Assembly: GCF_039634365.2 (NCBI RefSeq)
Contig: NZ_CP155079.2
Location: forward strand, 620,001 to 684,000
DNA from: Mucilaginibacter sp. PAMB04168
GTDB lineage: Bacteria; Bacteroidota; Bacteroidia; Sphingobacteriales; Sphingobacteriaceae
Direction: 5' to 3'
Length of the DNA: 64,000 nucleotides
Shown: one piece after another, positions 17,020 to 25,239 of the stretch
How the letters are laid out: every line of letters starts with the position of its first letter
How positions within the stretch are numbered: position 1 is the stretch's first letter
Made by a program: the position numbers and the translations under genes
The notes under the pieces: generated by a model
Told to the model about the DNA's origin: nothing
The model's input: the letters and a program-made list of their open reading frames with translations, nothing else
The model's database searches: none

Positions 17020-17607
17020 TTAAACCGCCTGTTCATTCAAAAAAGCAATTAGCTTTTCCATCGCTATAGCGCGGTGACTGATGCGGTTCTTTTCGGCCAT
17101 GCTCATCTCGGCAAAAGTGATATTATAGCCGTCGGGCTCAAAGATCGGGTCATAGCCAAAACCTTCAGCCCCGGCCTTTTCCTGGCGTATGTTGCCGTTT
17201 ATAGTGCCTTCAAAAAAGTGCTCTTCACCATTCCAGATCAGGGAAATTACCGTACGGAAACAGGCTCGCCGGTTAGTAACGCCTTGCAGATTTTGTAAAA
17301 CTTTATTAATGTTGGCTTCGTGTTGTCCATGTTGGCCGGCATAACGTGCCGAGTAAACGCCCGGCTCATTGTTCAGGGCTTCTATTTCCAGCCCACTGTC
17401 GTCGCCAAAACAGTTAAGGTGAAACTTATTGTATATGTAACGGCTTTTAATAGATGCGTTTTGCCTGAAAGTGGTGCCATCTTCTACGATCTCATCGTGG
17501 CAGCCAATATCAGTAAGGCTTTTCAAATGCAAACTATCGCCCGTTTTAGCGGCAACTTCCTGTAACTTGTGCTGGTTGTGGGTGGCAAATACTAAGGTGG
17601 CGGGCAT
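17020..17607 (-). CDS. rdgB: Non-canonical purine NTP pyrophosphatase, RdgB/HAM1 family
   Basis: The enzyme hydrolyses dITP, ITP and XTP to monophosphates, keeping deaminated purines out of DNA and RNA. The 195-residue protein is full length: FATHNQHKLQEV at the N-terminus, the metal-binding GDDSGLEIEALNNEPGVYSA, GFGYDPIFEPDG and ISHRAIAMEKL near the end. The ATG lies 1 bp past the stop of the upstream gene, so the two form an operon. Confidence 0.93.
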   Translation of the reverse strand: MPATLVFATHNQHKLQEVAAKTGDSLHLKSLTDIGCHDEIVEDGTTFRQNASIKSRYIYNKFHLNCFGDDSGLEIEALNNEPGVYSARYAGQHGQHEANINKVLQNLQGVTNRRACFRTVISLIWNGEEHFFEGTINGNIRQEKAGAEGFGYDPIFEPDGYNITFAEMSMAEKNRISHRAIAMEKLIAFLNEQAV

Positions 17608-17608
17608 A

Positions 17609-18169
17609 TTACAAGGTTTGTATCTGGGTCCAAAAAGTTTTAGTGTTCTCTTTCTGGCCTATCATTTCAGTAAAACTATAAGTATAGAGCGCTTTTAAAC
17701 CCTCTAATGGTTGCATCTGGTTTTGGCCAAGTTTAGGCAAGCCTTGCGGACAGGCGGCATTGCCTAATATCAGCAGCTTTTGAGGGTGAAAAAAACTGTT
17801 TAATTGAGGCCAGGCCGAGTCCTCATAATTGAAAAGGTTAACAATGGCCACATCATTTAGGGTATAACCCAGGCGGCCTATGGTATTGGTAAGCGCTGTT
17901 AAATGTGCATCTGCCATATATTCGGCATCAGCGTAATGGCATAATACAAGCATCTTTTTTTGATTGCCGCCTAAGTACTTAAATGTTAAAGCGGGCGTTT
18001 CTTTAACGATGGCAGGCTCTTGTGGAGCAGCATCTGGCACAGGTGCCTGGGCAGCAGAGGCGTTGCCATAAAACGCTTTATCCGCTGCGAGCAAATAAAG
18101 TTCTTCGGTTAAAAAGTGGCGTAGTTGGGCCGGCGTTGTATCGGGTCTCACTTTAACAAATTTTAACAA
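17609..18169 (-). CDS. Conserved hypothetical, possible HolD (DNA polymerase III psi)-like protein
   Basis: The 186-residue protein has no signal or membrane segment. After an Ala/Pro-rich linker (about residues 35-60) it has an alpha/beta segment (KKMLVLCHYADAEYM, then DVAIVNLFNYED, KLLILGNAACPQGLP) and ends NTKTFWTQIQTL. The order of segments, including the LG...PL.G region and the final Phe/Trp-Gln helix, recalls the psi subunit HolD of the polymerase III clamp loader, a degenerate uracil-DNA-glycosylase fold. This is inference from pattern only. It sits 1 bp upstream of rdgB, a nucleotide-pool gene. Confidence 0.6.
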   Translation of the reverse strand: MLKFVKVRPDTTPAQLRHFLTEELYLLAADKAFYGNASAAQAPVPDAAPQEPAIVKETPALTFKYLGGNQKKMLVLCHYADAEYMADAHLTALTNTIGRLGYTLNDVAIVNLFNYEDSAWPQLNSFFHPQKLLILGNAACPQGLPKLGQNQMQPLEGLKALYTYSFTEMIGQKENTKTFWTQIQTL

Positions 18170-18333
18170 AAATAACTAAAGCATCTGTAGCTTTATGGGC
18201 ATATTCGCATATTATTATGCCACAGGTATATAATGCTATATTTATACCGCCGAAGTGCAGAAAATTTGCGAAATTCGGAGGTTTATTTCAAGTGCTTGCT
18301 GCATACTAAGGCAAGCGCTCAATTAAAGTGTAC

Positions 18334-19710
18334 ATGAGAAAGTTTGGAATTGTATTATTAAGTTGCTTATTGACATTTACCCTTGCCCACGCGCAAAAAA
18401 ACACTTTGGATAAAGTGGCCGGCGTAGTAGGGGGAAGCATTATTTTAAAATCAGATATTGAGTTATCATACGCACAGTACCTGGCACAGGGCGGCTCACC
18501 CGACCCTGCCATTAAGTGTTCTATTTTAGGTCGGTTATTGACGCAAAAGTTATTGGCTCAACAGGCCGTAATAGATAGCGTTAGTGTAACTGAAGATGAT
18601 GTAGACGCACAAATTGACCGCCGTATGCGCGGTATGATTCAGCGTGCCGGCGGGCAAGACCGCCTCGAGCAGTTTCTGGGCCGCTCTGTAATCCAGTATA
18701 AGGATGAGATACGTTCGGATATTAAGGAGCAATTGGTTGCAGAAAAGATGCAGCAAAAAATTACCGAGAAGGTTAGCGTTACTCCGCAGGAAGTGCAGCG
18801 TTTTTTTGAGCGTATTCCTAAAGATAGCCTTCCCTCTTATAACAAAGAGGTAGAGGTTGGCGAAATTGTGTTTCAGCCCAAACTGAACAAAGATGAAAAG
18901 CAATTTTACAGAGACAAGGCAGAAGGCTTACGCACCCGTGTTAAAAACGGCGAAGATTTTGGTACGATAGCCCGTCTGTATTCGCAAGATCCGGGTTCAG
19001 CGCCTGATGGTGGTGATTTGGGTTTCTTTGATCGCTCTCAAATGGTAAAAGAGTTCACAGCAACGGCGTTTAAACTTAAAGCCGGTGAAATATCTCCCGT
19101 GTTCGAGTCCGATTACGGTTTTCACTTTTTGCAGGTTATTGAGCGCAGGGGTGAGCAGGTACATGCGCGCCACGTACTGGTAACGCCGGCTACCACGCCA
19201 GCCAGCTTAGAGCGTGCGAGGCTTAAGGCCGATAGTGTTTATACCCTGATCACCAAGAATCGCCAGATCGATTTTTCTACCGCTGCCTCTGTTTATTCAG
19301 ACGATAAAGAGACCAAGTACAACGGTGGTATGTTAATGAATGCGGAGGATGTGCAGTCGCGCTCAACGCTTATCCCAACCGATAAGCTTGATCCGCAGGT
19401 AGCGCTGGTTGTTGATACCATGAAGGTAAACAGTATTTCGAAACCACAGTTGGTAACAGCGCAAGACGGTAAATCTACCTATAAGGTATTTTACCTGCGT
19501 TCGGTAACCAATGCGCATAAGGCCAACCTTGCGCAAGATCTTCCGCGATTAAAAGAGAACGCGCAAGCCGATAAAACTAACCGTACAGTAAGTGAGTGGT
19601 TTGAAAAGAAAAGAAAGAACACCTATGTACGCATCGATCCTGAGTTTCAATCTTGCACTCAGTTAAAAGAATGGGTAAATACAACGCAAACCGCTCAAAT
19701 TAAGCCATAA
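18334..19710 (+). CDS. SurA-like periplasmic peptidyl-prolyl isomerase/chaperone
   Basis: The product is a periplasmic chaperone for outer membrane proteins. From the ATG at 18334 it has a signal peptide (IVLLSCLLTFTLAHAQ), a SurA_N-like helical region (residues of about 20-170), a complete parvulin domain (roughly 175-275; NGEDFGTIARLYSQDPGSA, GGDLGFFDRSQM, FESDYGFHFLQV) and a second, weaker parvulin-like segment (HARHVLV, DFSTAASVYSDD). A GTG at 18328 is also in frame. The MoxR gene follows after 12 bp, an arrangement common in Bacteroidota. Confidence 0.88.
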   Translation: MRKFGIVLLSCLLTFTLAHAQKNTLDKVAGVVGGSIILKSDIELSYAQYLAQGGSPDPAIKCSILGRLLTQKLLAQQAVIDSVSVTEDDVDAQIDRRMRGMIQRAGGQDRLEQFLGRSVIQYKDEIRSDIKEQLVAEKMQQKITEKVSVTPQEVQRFFERIPKDSLPSYNKEVEVGEIVFQPKLNKDEKQFYRDKAEGLRTRVKNGEDFGTIARLYSQDPGSAPDGGDLGFFDRSQMVKEFTATAFKLKAGEISPVFESDYGFHFLQVIERRGEQVHARHVLVTPATTPASLERARLKADSVYTLITKNRQIDFSTAASVYSDDKETKYNGGMLMNAEDVQSRSTLIPTDKLDPQVALVVDTMKVNSISKPQLVTAQDGKSTYKVFYLRSVTNAHKANLAQDLPRLKENAQADKTNRTVSEWFEKKRKNTYVRIDPEFQSCTQLKEWVNTTQTAQIKP

Positions 19711-19722
19711 TATACCAACTGT

Positions 19723-20688
19723 ATGTCGTCGTACCGTTCAGAAGTAGAAGCTGCTGATGCCTTAAGGCAGGCATACTTAAACACAAAGGCCGAAATAGGG
19801 AAAGTTATAGTAGGCCAGGATGAAGTTATAAAGTCGGTACTGATTTCTATATTTAGCAATGGCCATTGCTTGTTGGTAGGTGTGCCCGGTTTGGCTAAAA
19901 CCTTATTGGTGCAAACTATTGCTCGCGTGCTCGATCTTAATTTCAACAGGGTACAGTTCACGCCAGATTTAATGCCGTCAGACATTATCGGTGCGGAAAT
20001 ATTGGGTGAAGACCGGCACTTTAAGTTTATAAAAGGCCCTATTTTTTCGAATATTATATTGGCCGATGAAATTAACCGTACGCCGCCGAAAACGCAGGCC
20101 GCTCTTTTAGAGGCCATGCAGGAAAAGGCGGTTACAGCGGCAGGTGTTACCCATAAGCTGGATCAGCCGTTTTTTGTGTTAGCTACCCAAAACCCTATTG
20201 AACAAGAAGGTACCTATCCTTTACCGGAGGCTCAACTGGACCGTTTTATGTTTAACGTTACGCTAGGTTATCCATCATTTGCTGAAGAGTTGCAAGTTGT
20301 AAAGAATACAACCAGCACGAATACTGTGCAACTGAACAAGGTAATTAGTGCACGCGAGATTATAGAGTTTCAGCAATTGGTAAGGAATATCCCGGTTACA
20401 GATCATGTGTTGGAATATGCCGTGCGCATGGTGTCTAAAACACGTCCGCAGGGTGAACTGGCTACACCGCAGGTTAAGCGTTTACTCAATTGGGGCGCGG
20501 GCCCTCGTGCGTCGCAGTTTTTAATCTTAGGTGCTAAATGTCATGCGGTAATCAGCGGTAAGTACTCGCCCGATATTGAGGATGTACAGGCCGTTGCCAA
20601 GCCTATTTTAAGGCATCGCATAGTACGCAGTTACCACGCCGAAGCTGAAGGCTTGAGTACAGATCAGATTATAGAGCAGTTGTTTTAA
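19723..20688 (+). CDS. MoxR-family AAA+ ATPase
   Basis: This is a 321-residue AAA+ chaperone of the MoxR group. Walker A is GVPGLAKT, Walker B is ILADEINRTPPKTQAALLEAMQE, sensor 1 is LATQNPIEQEGTYPLPEAQLDRFMF, and the lid domain runs to the end. MoxR proteins usually work with DUF58 and VWA proteins in complex maturation or envelope stress; here a strong terminator follows at once, so no DUF58 partner is in this operon. The start ATG lies 12 bp after the SurA-like gene. Confidence 0.92.
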   Translation: MSSYRSEVEAADALRQAYLNTKAEIGKVIVGQDEVIKSVLISIFSNGHCLLVGVPGLAKTLLVQTIARVLDLNFNRVQFTPDLMPSDIIGAEILGEDRHFKFIKGPIFSNIILADEINRTPPKTQAALLEAMQEKAVTAAGVTHKLDQPFFVLATQNPIEQEGTYPLPEAQLDRFMFNVTLGYPSFAEELQVVKNTTSTNTVQLNKVISAREIIEFQQLVRNIPVTDHVLEYAVRMVSKTRPQGELATPQVKRLLNWGAGPRASQFLILGAKCHAVISGKYSPDIEDVQAVAKPILRHRIVRSYHAEAEGLSTDQIIEQLF

Positions 20689-20701
20689 ATGCTAAAATGC
20701 T

Positions 20702-20749
20702 AAAAGGAAAAGCCCGTTTGATGTTGTCAAACGGGCTTTTCCTTTTTAA
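20702..20749 (+). terminator. Very strong bidirectional terminator
   Basis: A perfect 20-bp stem runs from 20702 to 20721 and from 20727 to 20746 with a 5-nt loop, with A and T runs at the outer ends. It serves the convergent MoxR gene and the small minus-strand gene. Confidence 0.85.
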
Positions 20750-20758
20750 TATAAATAC

Positions 20759-20920
20759 CTAAGCTTTTTTAACGGCCGTATTAGTCTTCTTTAACGTAGC
20801 CGCCTTAGCTTCTTTTTTGCAACAATCGCCACCGCATTTCTTTTTGCCTTTATCTTGTGCAAATGATTGAGTGGCCGATAGTGCCATGGCAGCAGCCAGA
20901 GTGAGTACAAACTTGTTCAT
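20759..20920 (-). CDS. Small secreted Lys/Cys-rich protein
   Basis: From the ATG at 20920 this is a 53-residue protein with a signal peptide (FVLTLAAAMALSATQSFAQ) and a mature part of only about 30 residues: a Lys-rich stretch, a CGGDCC cluster, and a Lys/Ala/Thr tail. The three cysteines suggest metal or disulfide chemistry; no family is recognised. It lies 27 bp downstream of psd on the same strand, so it may share that transcript. Confidence 0.6.
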   Translation of the reverse strand: MNKFVLTLAAAMALSATQSFAQDKGKKKCGGDCCKKEAKAATLKKTNTAVKKA

Positions 20921-20947
20921 GGTTATAAGATTTAAATGGTTAAGCAA

Positions 20948-21610
20948 TTAAGCTGTTAGTTCGGCCAAAATAGTACGGCCGCCTTTTACCTTATCACCCA
21001 GGTTCACATTAACTTGTGTACCTATAGGTAAGAAGATATCAACACGTGAACCAAATTTAATAAAGCCAAATTGCTGGCCCTGCTCCACTTGCTGTCCTTC
21101 TTTAACATACCAAACAATACGACGGGCTAAGGCACCGGCAATTTGCCTGAAAAGTACGGTTACGCCTTCCGGGTTTTCAATGGCAATGGTAGTACGCTCG
21201 TTTTCAGTAGATGATTTAGGGTGCCACGCAACAAGATATTTACCCGGGTGATACTTGAAATATTTTACCACACCTGCTATAGGGTTACGGTTTACGTGCA
21301 CATTAACAGGCGACATGAAAACTGAAATCTGGATGCGCTTGTCTTTCAAATATTCGGTCTCTTCCACCTCTTCAATCACCACTACTTTGCCGTCTGCCGG
21401 GCAAATCACATGCTGGTTATGCGTTGTTATGGCAAATTTAGGGCTTCTGAAAAACTGCAGGATAATCACAAACAGTAAAAACGACAGGATGTATACAATC
21501 CATTTGAGCACTACGGCATCCGGATAAAAAAAGTGCACCAGCGCATTCAGTACAAATATAAACAGAATGCACAGGGCCATGGAGGTATATCCTTCTTTAT
21601 GAAAAGTCAT
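20948..21610 (-). CDS. psd: Phosphatidylserine decarboxylase family protein
   Basis: The enzyme makes phosphatidylethanolamine by decarboxylating phosphatidylserine. The 220-residue proenzyme has two N-terminal membrane helices (residues 9-50) and the conserved core CPADGKVVVIEEVEE, SVFMSPVNVHVNRNP and FKYHPGKYLVAWHPKS. It ends with IKFGSRVDIFLP, where the Gly-Ser bond would be self-cleaved to give the pyruvoyl group. This is the short Psd type. It follows cdsA by 30 bp, so two phospholipid synthesis steps share a transcript. Confidence 0.92.
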   Translation of the reverse strand: MTFHKEGYTSMALCILFIFVLNALVHFFYPDAVVLKWIVYILSFLLFVIILQFFRSPKFAITTHNQHVICPADGKVVVIEEVEETEYLKDKRIQISVFMSPVNVHVNRNPIAGVVKYFKYHPGKYLVAWHPKSSTENERTTIAIENPEGVTVLFRQIAGALARRIVWYVKEGQQVEQGQQFGFIKFGSRVDIFLPIGTQVNVNLGDKVKGGRTILAELTA

Positions 21611-21640
21611 AGCTTATTGAAATAAAAGAAAGCAAAAATA

Positions 21641-22477
21641 CTAATTAAAAATGAGGTACAAATAGGCAAAAACAACCGGAGCCGCAAGCAGCAATCCATC
21701 AAAGCGGTCAAGCAAGCCACCGTGGCCTGGCAAAATGCCGCCGCTGTCTTTAATGTTGATGCTGCGCTTAAACATCGATTCTATTAAATCGCCCAGAGTG
21801 CCTACGGTACCTATAATAATAGCAATAGATACCCAGTTACGCCAGGGTAGCTCGTTAAAATACAAGCTAATGATGTAGCCAACCAGTGCGCTGATCAAAA
21901 CGCCGCCTATAAAGCCTTCCCAGGTCTTTTTAGGAGAATGCCGCTCAAACAGCTTGGTACGGCCAAACTGCTGGCCAACCAGGTAAGCACCCGTGTCATT
22001 AGCCCAAAGCATAAACAAAAAAGCCATTGGAAAATGCGGGTTGTAGCCGGTGCTTACATAAGCCAGTGCATGGAAAAAGCAAAACGGAATAAGTGCGAAT
22101 ATAATCCCGAATAAAGTATAGGCTATATTACTAAACGGATTATTAAACTCTCGGTAAAGTTCCCATACCAGTATAGCAGCCAGCGTTACCGGCAATAAAA
22201 ATACGTACCTGTAAAGCGGAAAATCAAATGCGGCATCGGGTGTAGCGGTTGCATTACGGTAGCACAATAAAGCAAAGTAGCCAAAAATTAAAACGCCGTT
22301 AATGATGCCTGCCGGAAGGTTGGGATGTAAGCCTGCTTTTTTAAGAAGTTTATAGAACTCCTGCAGGCAAATGATGCCGAGCAGTAAATAAAATAGGCCA
22401 AATACCGCCGGACCGGCAAAAAATGAACCCAGCATTACCACAATAAAGATAATGCCGGTTATAGCACGTGTTTTCAT
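21641..22477 (-). CDS. cdsA: Phosphatidate cytidylyltransferase CdsA
   Basis: CdsA makes CDP-diacylglycerol from phosphatidic acid and CTP, the branch point of phospholipid synthesis. The 278-residue protein has about seven hydrophobic helices and the family signature near the C-terminus (RSINIKDSGGILPGHGGLLDRFDG), preceded by ANDTGAYLVGQQFGRTKL and SPKKTWEG. Its start overlaps the stop of the DUF2007 gene by 4 bp. Confidence 0.93.
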   Translation of the reverse strand: MKTRAITGIIFIVVMLGSFFAGPAVFGLFYLLLGIICLQEFYKLLKKAGLHPNLPAGIINGVLIFGYFALLCYRNATATPDAAFDFPLYRYVFLLPVTLAAILVWELYREFNNPFSNIAYTLFGIIFALIPFCFFHALAYVSTGYNPHFPMAFLFMLWANDTGAYLVGQQFGRTKLFERHSPKKTWEGFIGGVLISALVGYIISLYFNELPWRNWVSIAIIIGTVGTLGDLIESMFKRSINIKDSGGILPGHGGLLDRFDGLLLAAPVVFAYLYLIFN

Positions 22478-22686
22478 AAACTAATCTGGTTCATTACCAT
22501 CAGCTCAATGGCTTTGCTAAAATCTTCTTCGTGAATGTAAACTTCAACATTGCCAAAGTTACGGTGTGATGATGATTGCCGGTTAAGGAGTACGGCGCCA
22601 ATCTCGTGCTCAATAAGCACTTGTTTAATGATCTCGGCCTGATAGTAATCGGTTGAGGTATAAATTTTAACCCAGTTTTTTTCCAT
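22474..22686 (-). CDS. DUF2007 small protein
   Basis: This 70-residue protein matches the DUF2007 pattern of short putative signalling proteins: WVKIYTSTDYYQAEIIKQVL then EVYIHEEDFSKAIELM. Function is unknown. It overlaps the stop of the CPBP protease gene by one base and the start of cdsA by four, so it is translated within the lipid operon. Confidence 0.8.
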   Translation of the reverse strand: MEKNWVKIYTSTDYYQAEIIKQVLIEHEIGAVLLNRQSSSHRNFGNVEVYIHEEDFSKAIELMVMNQISL

Positions 22687-23627
22687 TAATGCGCGCTGAG
22701 GTTGTTTCTTTCGAGAGCTGTTTTACGGTAAATTAATAACAAAGCTACAGTAATTATCAAACTTAAAGCATACAAACTGTAATTAAAGGCATGCTGGTTA
22801 TTGGGGTCAATGTTGAGCTTTTTATGTTGATAAAGGTAGGTTAACACCACTGCCGAGCCGTTATTTAAAAAGTGAGCCCATACCGCAGGCCAAACGCTGC
22901 CGCTCCAATAAGCAAAGTAGCCAAAAAATACACCAAGCATTAACCGCGGCAAAAAACCAAAGAACTCCATATGGAATGCGCTAAACAAGGTTGCCGTGAT
23001 CCATATGGCCAGATGGGGGTTATTGGTCCACCTGATAAATATAGTTTGTAGTGCCCCCCTGAACATTAGTTCCTCAGCAATGGCCGTTACCAGGCCAACC
23101 AGTAGCAGGCATTTGACCATATCCAACCATGTGTTCATCTTTAACAAAGCCTCAGTAGCCTTTTGCGCCGCCTCTTCTGATGAGCGCATCCAATCTTCAA
23201 TGGCCTTCAAAAAATCAGGAAGTACCATTTTTTGGTTAAGGTTAATCAGCACTTCCATAACAGGGCTGCTCATGATCATCAGCGAGAAAACAATGGCCAG
23301 TAATGCCAGCGGAAAGCGCGTGCCGGCAAGCAAATATGCTGATGTATTGCGTACAATAAATTTGCTGAACACGATTGGTGTAAACAGGATAGGTAATGTT
23401 GTTCCCACAATCTGCAATAGCCAAAGCGACTGTATTGCTTGCGGAGAGGTCAAGTTCATAGCCATAATAAGCTTTAAGGCATCTAAACCATAAAGCATAA
23501 ATATAATGCCCATTGCTATAACATTACCGGCAGTAATTAAGCCAATGGCAACTGCACAAAAGATAACAAACTGTACAGTAGGGGTAAAGTCTGCCTTGCT
23601 TTTATATTCTGGTTTTTCAGTGATCAT
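22686..23627 (-). CDS. CPBP family intramembrane metalloprotease
   Basis: The 313-residue membrane protein has about eight hydrophobic segments. The CPBP (Abi/CAAX-protease) motifs are EELMFRGALQ near residue 188, SAFHMEFFGFLPR and VWAHFLNNGS near residue 245, together giving the glutamate and histidine metal ligands. It may cleave membrane peptides or act in bacteriocin self-immunity; the substrate is unknown. It is the first gene of the minus-strand run CPBP, DUF2007, cdsA, psd and is divergent from dusB. Confidence 0.88.
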   Translation of the reverse strand: MITEKPEYKSKADFTPTVQFVIFCAVAIGLITAGNVIAMGIIFMLYGLDALKLIMAMNLTSPQAIQSLWLLQIVGTTLPILFTPIVFSKFIVRNTSAYLLAGTRFPLALLAIVFSLMIMSSPVMEVLINLNQKMVLPDFLKAIEDWMRSSEEAAQKATEALLKMNTWLDMVKCLLLVGLVTAIAEELMFRGALQTIFIRWTNNPHLAIWITATLFSAFHMEFFGFLPRLMLGVFFGYFAYWSGSVWPAVWAHFLNNGSAVVLTYLYQHKKLNIDPNNQHAFNYSLYALSLIITVALLLIYRKTALERNNLSAH

Positions 23628-23646
23628 AGAGTTGCCGCAAAATTCG

Positions 23647-23654
23647 TATTTTTG
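23647..23654 (+). promoter_or_regulatory. -7 element upstream of dusB
   Basis: TATTTTTG fits the TAnnTTTG consensus and lies 18 bases before the dusB ATG. No well-spaced TTG is visible upstream. Confidence 0.35.
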
Positions 23655-23672
23655 CGGTGGTTAAAGATAAGC

Positions 23673-24665
23673 ATGTCGGTACAAATAGGAAATATTGATT
23701 TAGGAGAATTCCCGCTGTTGCTGGCGCCCATGGAGGATGTGAGCGACCCGCCCTTTCGCTATGTGTGCAAGCAAAACGGTGCGGATATGATGTATACAGA
23801 GTTTATCTCGTCTGAAGGCTTGATACGCGACGCCGCAAAGAGCCGGCAAAAGCTGGATATATTTGAGTATGAGCGCCCCATTGGCATCCAGATTTTTGGC
23901 AGTGATATTAACAGCATGCGCGAGGCTACGGAGATTGCCACGCAAGCCGGGCCCGATCTGATGGACATTAATTACGGTTGCCCGGTTAAAAACGTAGCTT
24001 GCCGTGGCGCCGGCGCCAGCTTGTTGCAGGATATTGATAAAATGGTAGCCATGACCAAAGCTGTTGTGGAAGCTACACACCTGCCGGTAACTGTAAAAAC
24101 CCGCCTCGGCTGGGACGATAACACTAAAAACGTTTATGAAGTGGCCGAACGCCTGCAGGATGTAGGCATTAAAGCTCTTACCATACATGGCCGTACCCGC
24201 GCTCAAATGTATAAAGGCGTAGCCGATTGGACCTTAATAAGCAAGATCAAGAAAAATCCACGCATACAGATACCAATTTTTGGTAACGGTGATATTGATT
24301 CGCCCGAAAAAGCAGCCAACTGGCGGTTAGAATATGGTGTAGATGGTATGATGATTGGCAGAGCGGCTATTGGTTATCCCTGGATATTCAGAGAAGTAAA
24401 ACACTTTTTTGAAACCGGAGAGCATCGCGAAAAGCCTACTATTGCCGAGCGTATTGATGTTTGTAAAACACACCTGCAAAAATCAATAGAGTGGAAAGGC
24501 CCTAAAACAGGTGTTTTTGAGATGCGCCGCCATTATTCGAACTACTTTAAGGGGTTGGAAAACTTTAAAGAGTTCAGGACGAGACTGGTATCAACGGAAA
24601 ATATCGAGGAGCTATTTGACATTTTATGGCAAATAAATGAAAGATATACAGCTGAAATGGCTTGA
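23673..24665 (+). CDS. dusB: tRNA-dihydrouridine synthase DusB
   Basis: This flavin enzyme reduces specific uridines in tRNA to dihydrouridine. From the ATG at 23673 it is 330 residues, the normal size. Motifs are PMEDVSDPPFR, DINYGCPVKNVACRGAGASLL (with the catalytic cysteine), VTVKTRLGWDD, ALTIHGRTRAQMYKG and the FMN-phosphate region GNGDI with GMMIGRAAIGYPW. The apaG ATG is 30 bp after the stop. Confidence 0.93.
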   Translation: MSVQIGNIDLGEFPLLLAPMEDVSDPPFRYVCKQNGADMMYTEFISSEGLIRDAAKSRQKLDIFEYERPIGIQIFGSDINSMREATEIATQAGPDLMDINYGCPVKNVACRGAGASLLQDIDKMVAMTKAVVEATHLPVTVKTRLGWDDNTKNVYEVAERLQDVGIKALTIHGRTRAQMYKGVADWTLISKIKKNPRIQIPIFGNGDIDSPEKAANWRLEYGVDGMMIGRAAIGYPWIFREVKHFFETGEHREKPTIAERIDVCKTHLQKSIEWKGPKTGVFEMRRHYSNYFKGLENFKEFRTRLVSTENIEELFDILWQINERYTAEMA

Positions 24666-24695
24666 TTATTGATTTGCGATAATATAACTTTGGAT

Positions 24696-25085
24696 ATGGC
24701 TACTACTACAATTACAGACGGGGTTAGGATTTCGGTTGAAACACAGTACCAGCCTGAATATTCTAATCCGGCAAACGAGCATTATATGTTCGCCTATAAA
24801 ATACATATTGAGAATTTAAGTGATTACACCGTTCAGCTCATGCGCCGCCACTGGCATATATTCGACTCAAACGGCAGCCGCCGGGAAGTGGAAGGCGAAG
24901 GCGTGATTGGTCAGCAGCCTATAATTGAACCAGGTGAATCGCACGAGTATATATCGGGGTGTAATTTAAAGACAGATATGGGCAGCATGAAAGGTGAATA
25001 CCAGATGCAGCGTCTATTGGATAACAGCCTGTTCGATGCACAAATACCTGAGTTCTATTTGGTCGCACCGTTCAAAATGAACTAA
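24696..25085 (+). CDS. apaG: ApaG domain protein
   Basis: The 129-residue protein has the fibronectin-III-like ApaG fold: VSVETQYQ-like start (ISVETQYQPEYS), FAYKIHIENLSDYTVQLMRRHWHI, VEGEGVIGQQPIIEPGESHEYISGC and GSMKGEYQM. ApaG proteins are linked to Co2+/Mg2+ resistance in enterobacteria, with no settled biochemical role. The ATG at 24696 (MATTTITDG) is preferred over the open frame from 24669. Confidence 0.9.
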   Translation: MATTTITDGVRISVETQYQPEYSNPANEHYMFAYKIHIENLSDYTVQLMRRHWHIFDSNGSRREVEGEGVIGQQPIIEPGESHEYISGCNLKTDMGSMKGEYQMQRLLDNSLFDAQIPEFYLVAPFKMN

Positions 25086-25104
25086 TAGTAATAACACATT
25101 TTTG

Positions 25105-25139
25105 AAAGTCCTGGTTCCTGAAAGAGCCGGGACTTTTTG
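25105..25139 (+). terminator. Rho-independent terminator after apaG
   Basis: A 13-bp stem (AAAGTCCTGGTTC / GAGCCGGGACTTT, with two G-T pairs) is followed by TTTTT. Confidence 0.75.
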
Positions 25140-25239
25140 TTTACAGATAATGAGTTTTAATTCACTACAATCGATTAAAATTGCGCATCGTTTTATCTTA
25201 AGATTTCTGTAAGTTTGAGTATAACCCCATTATACTCCT

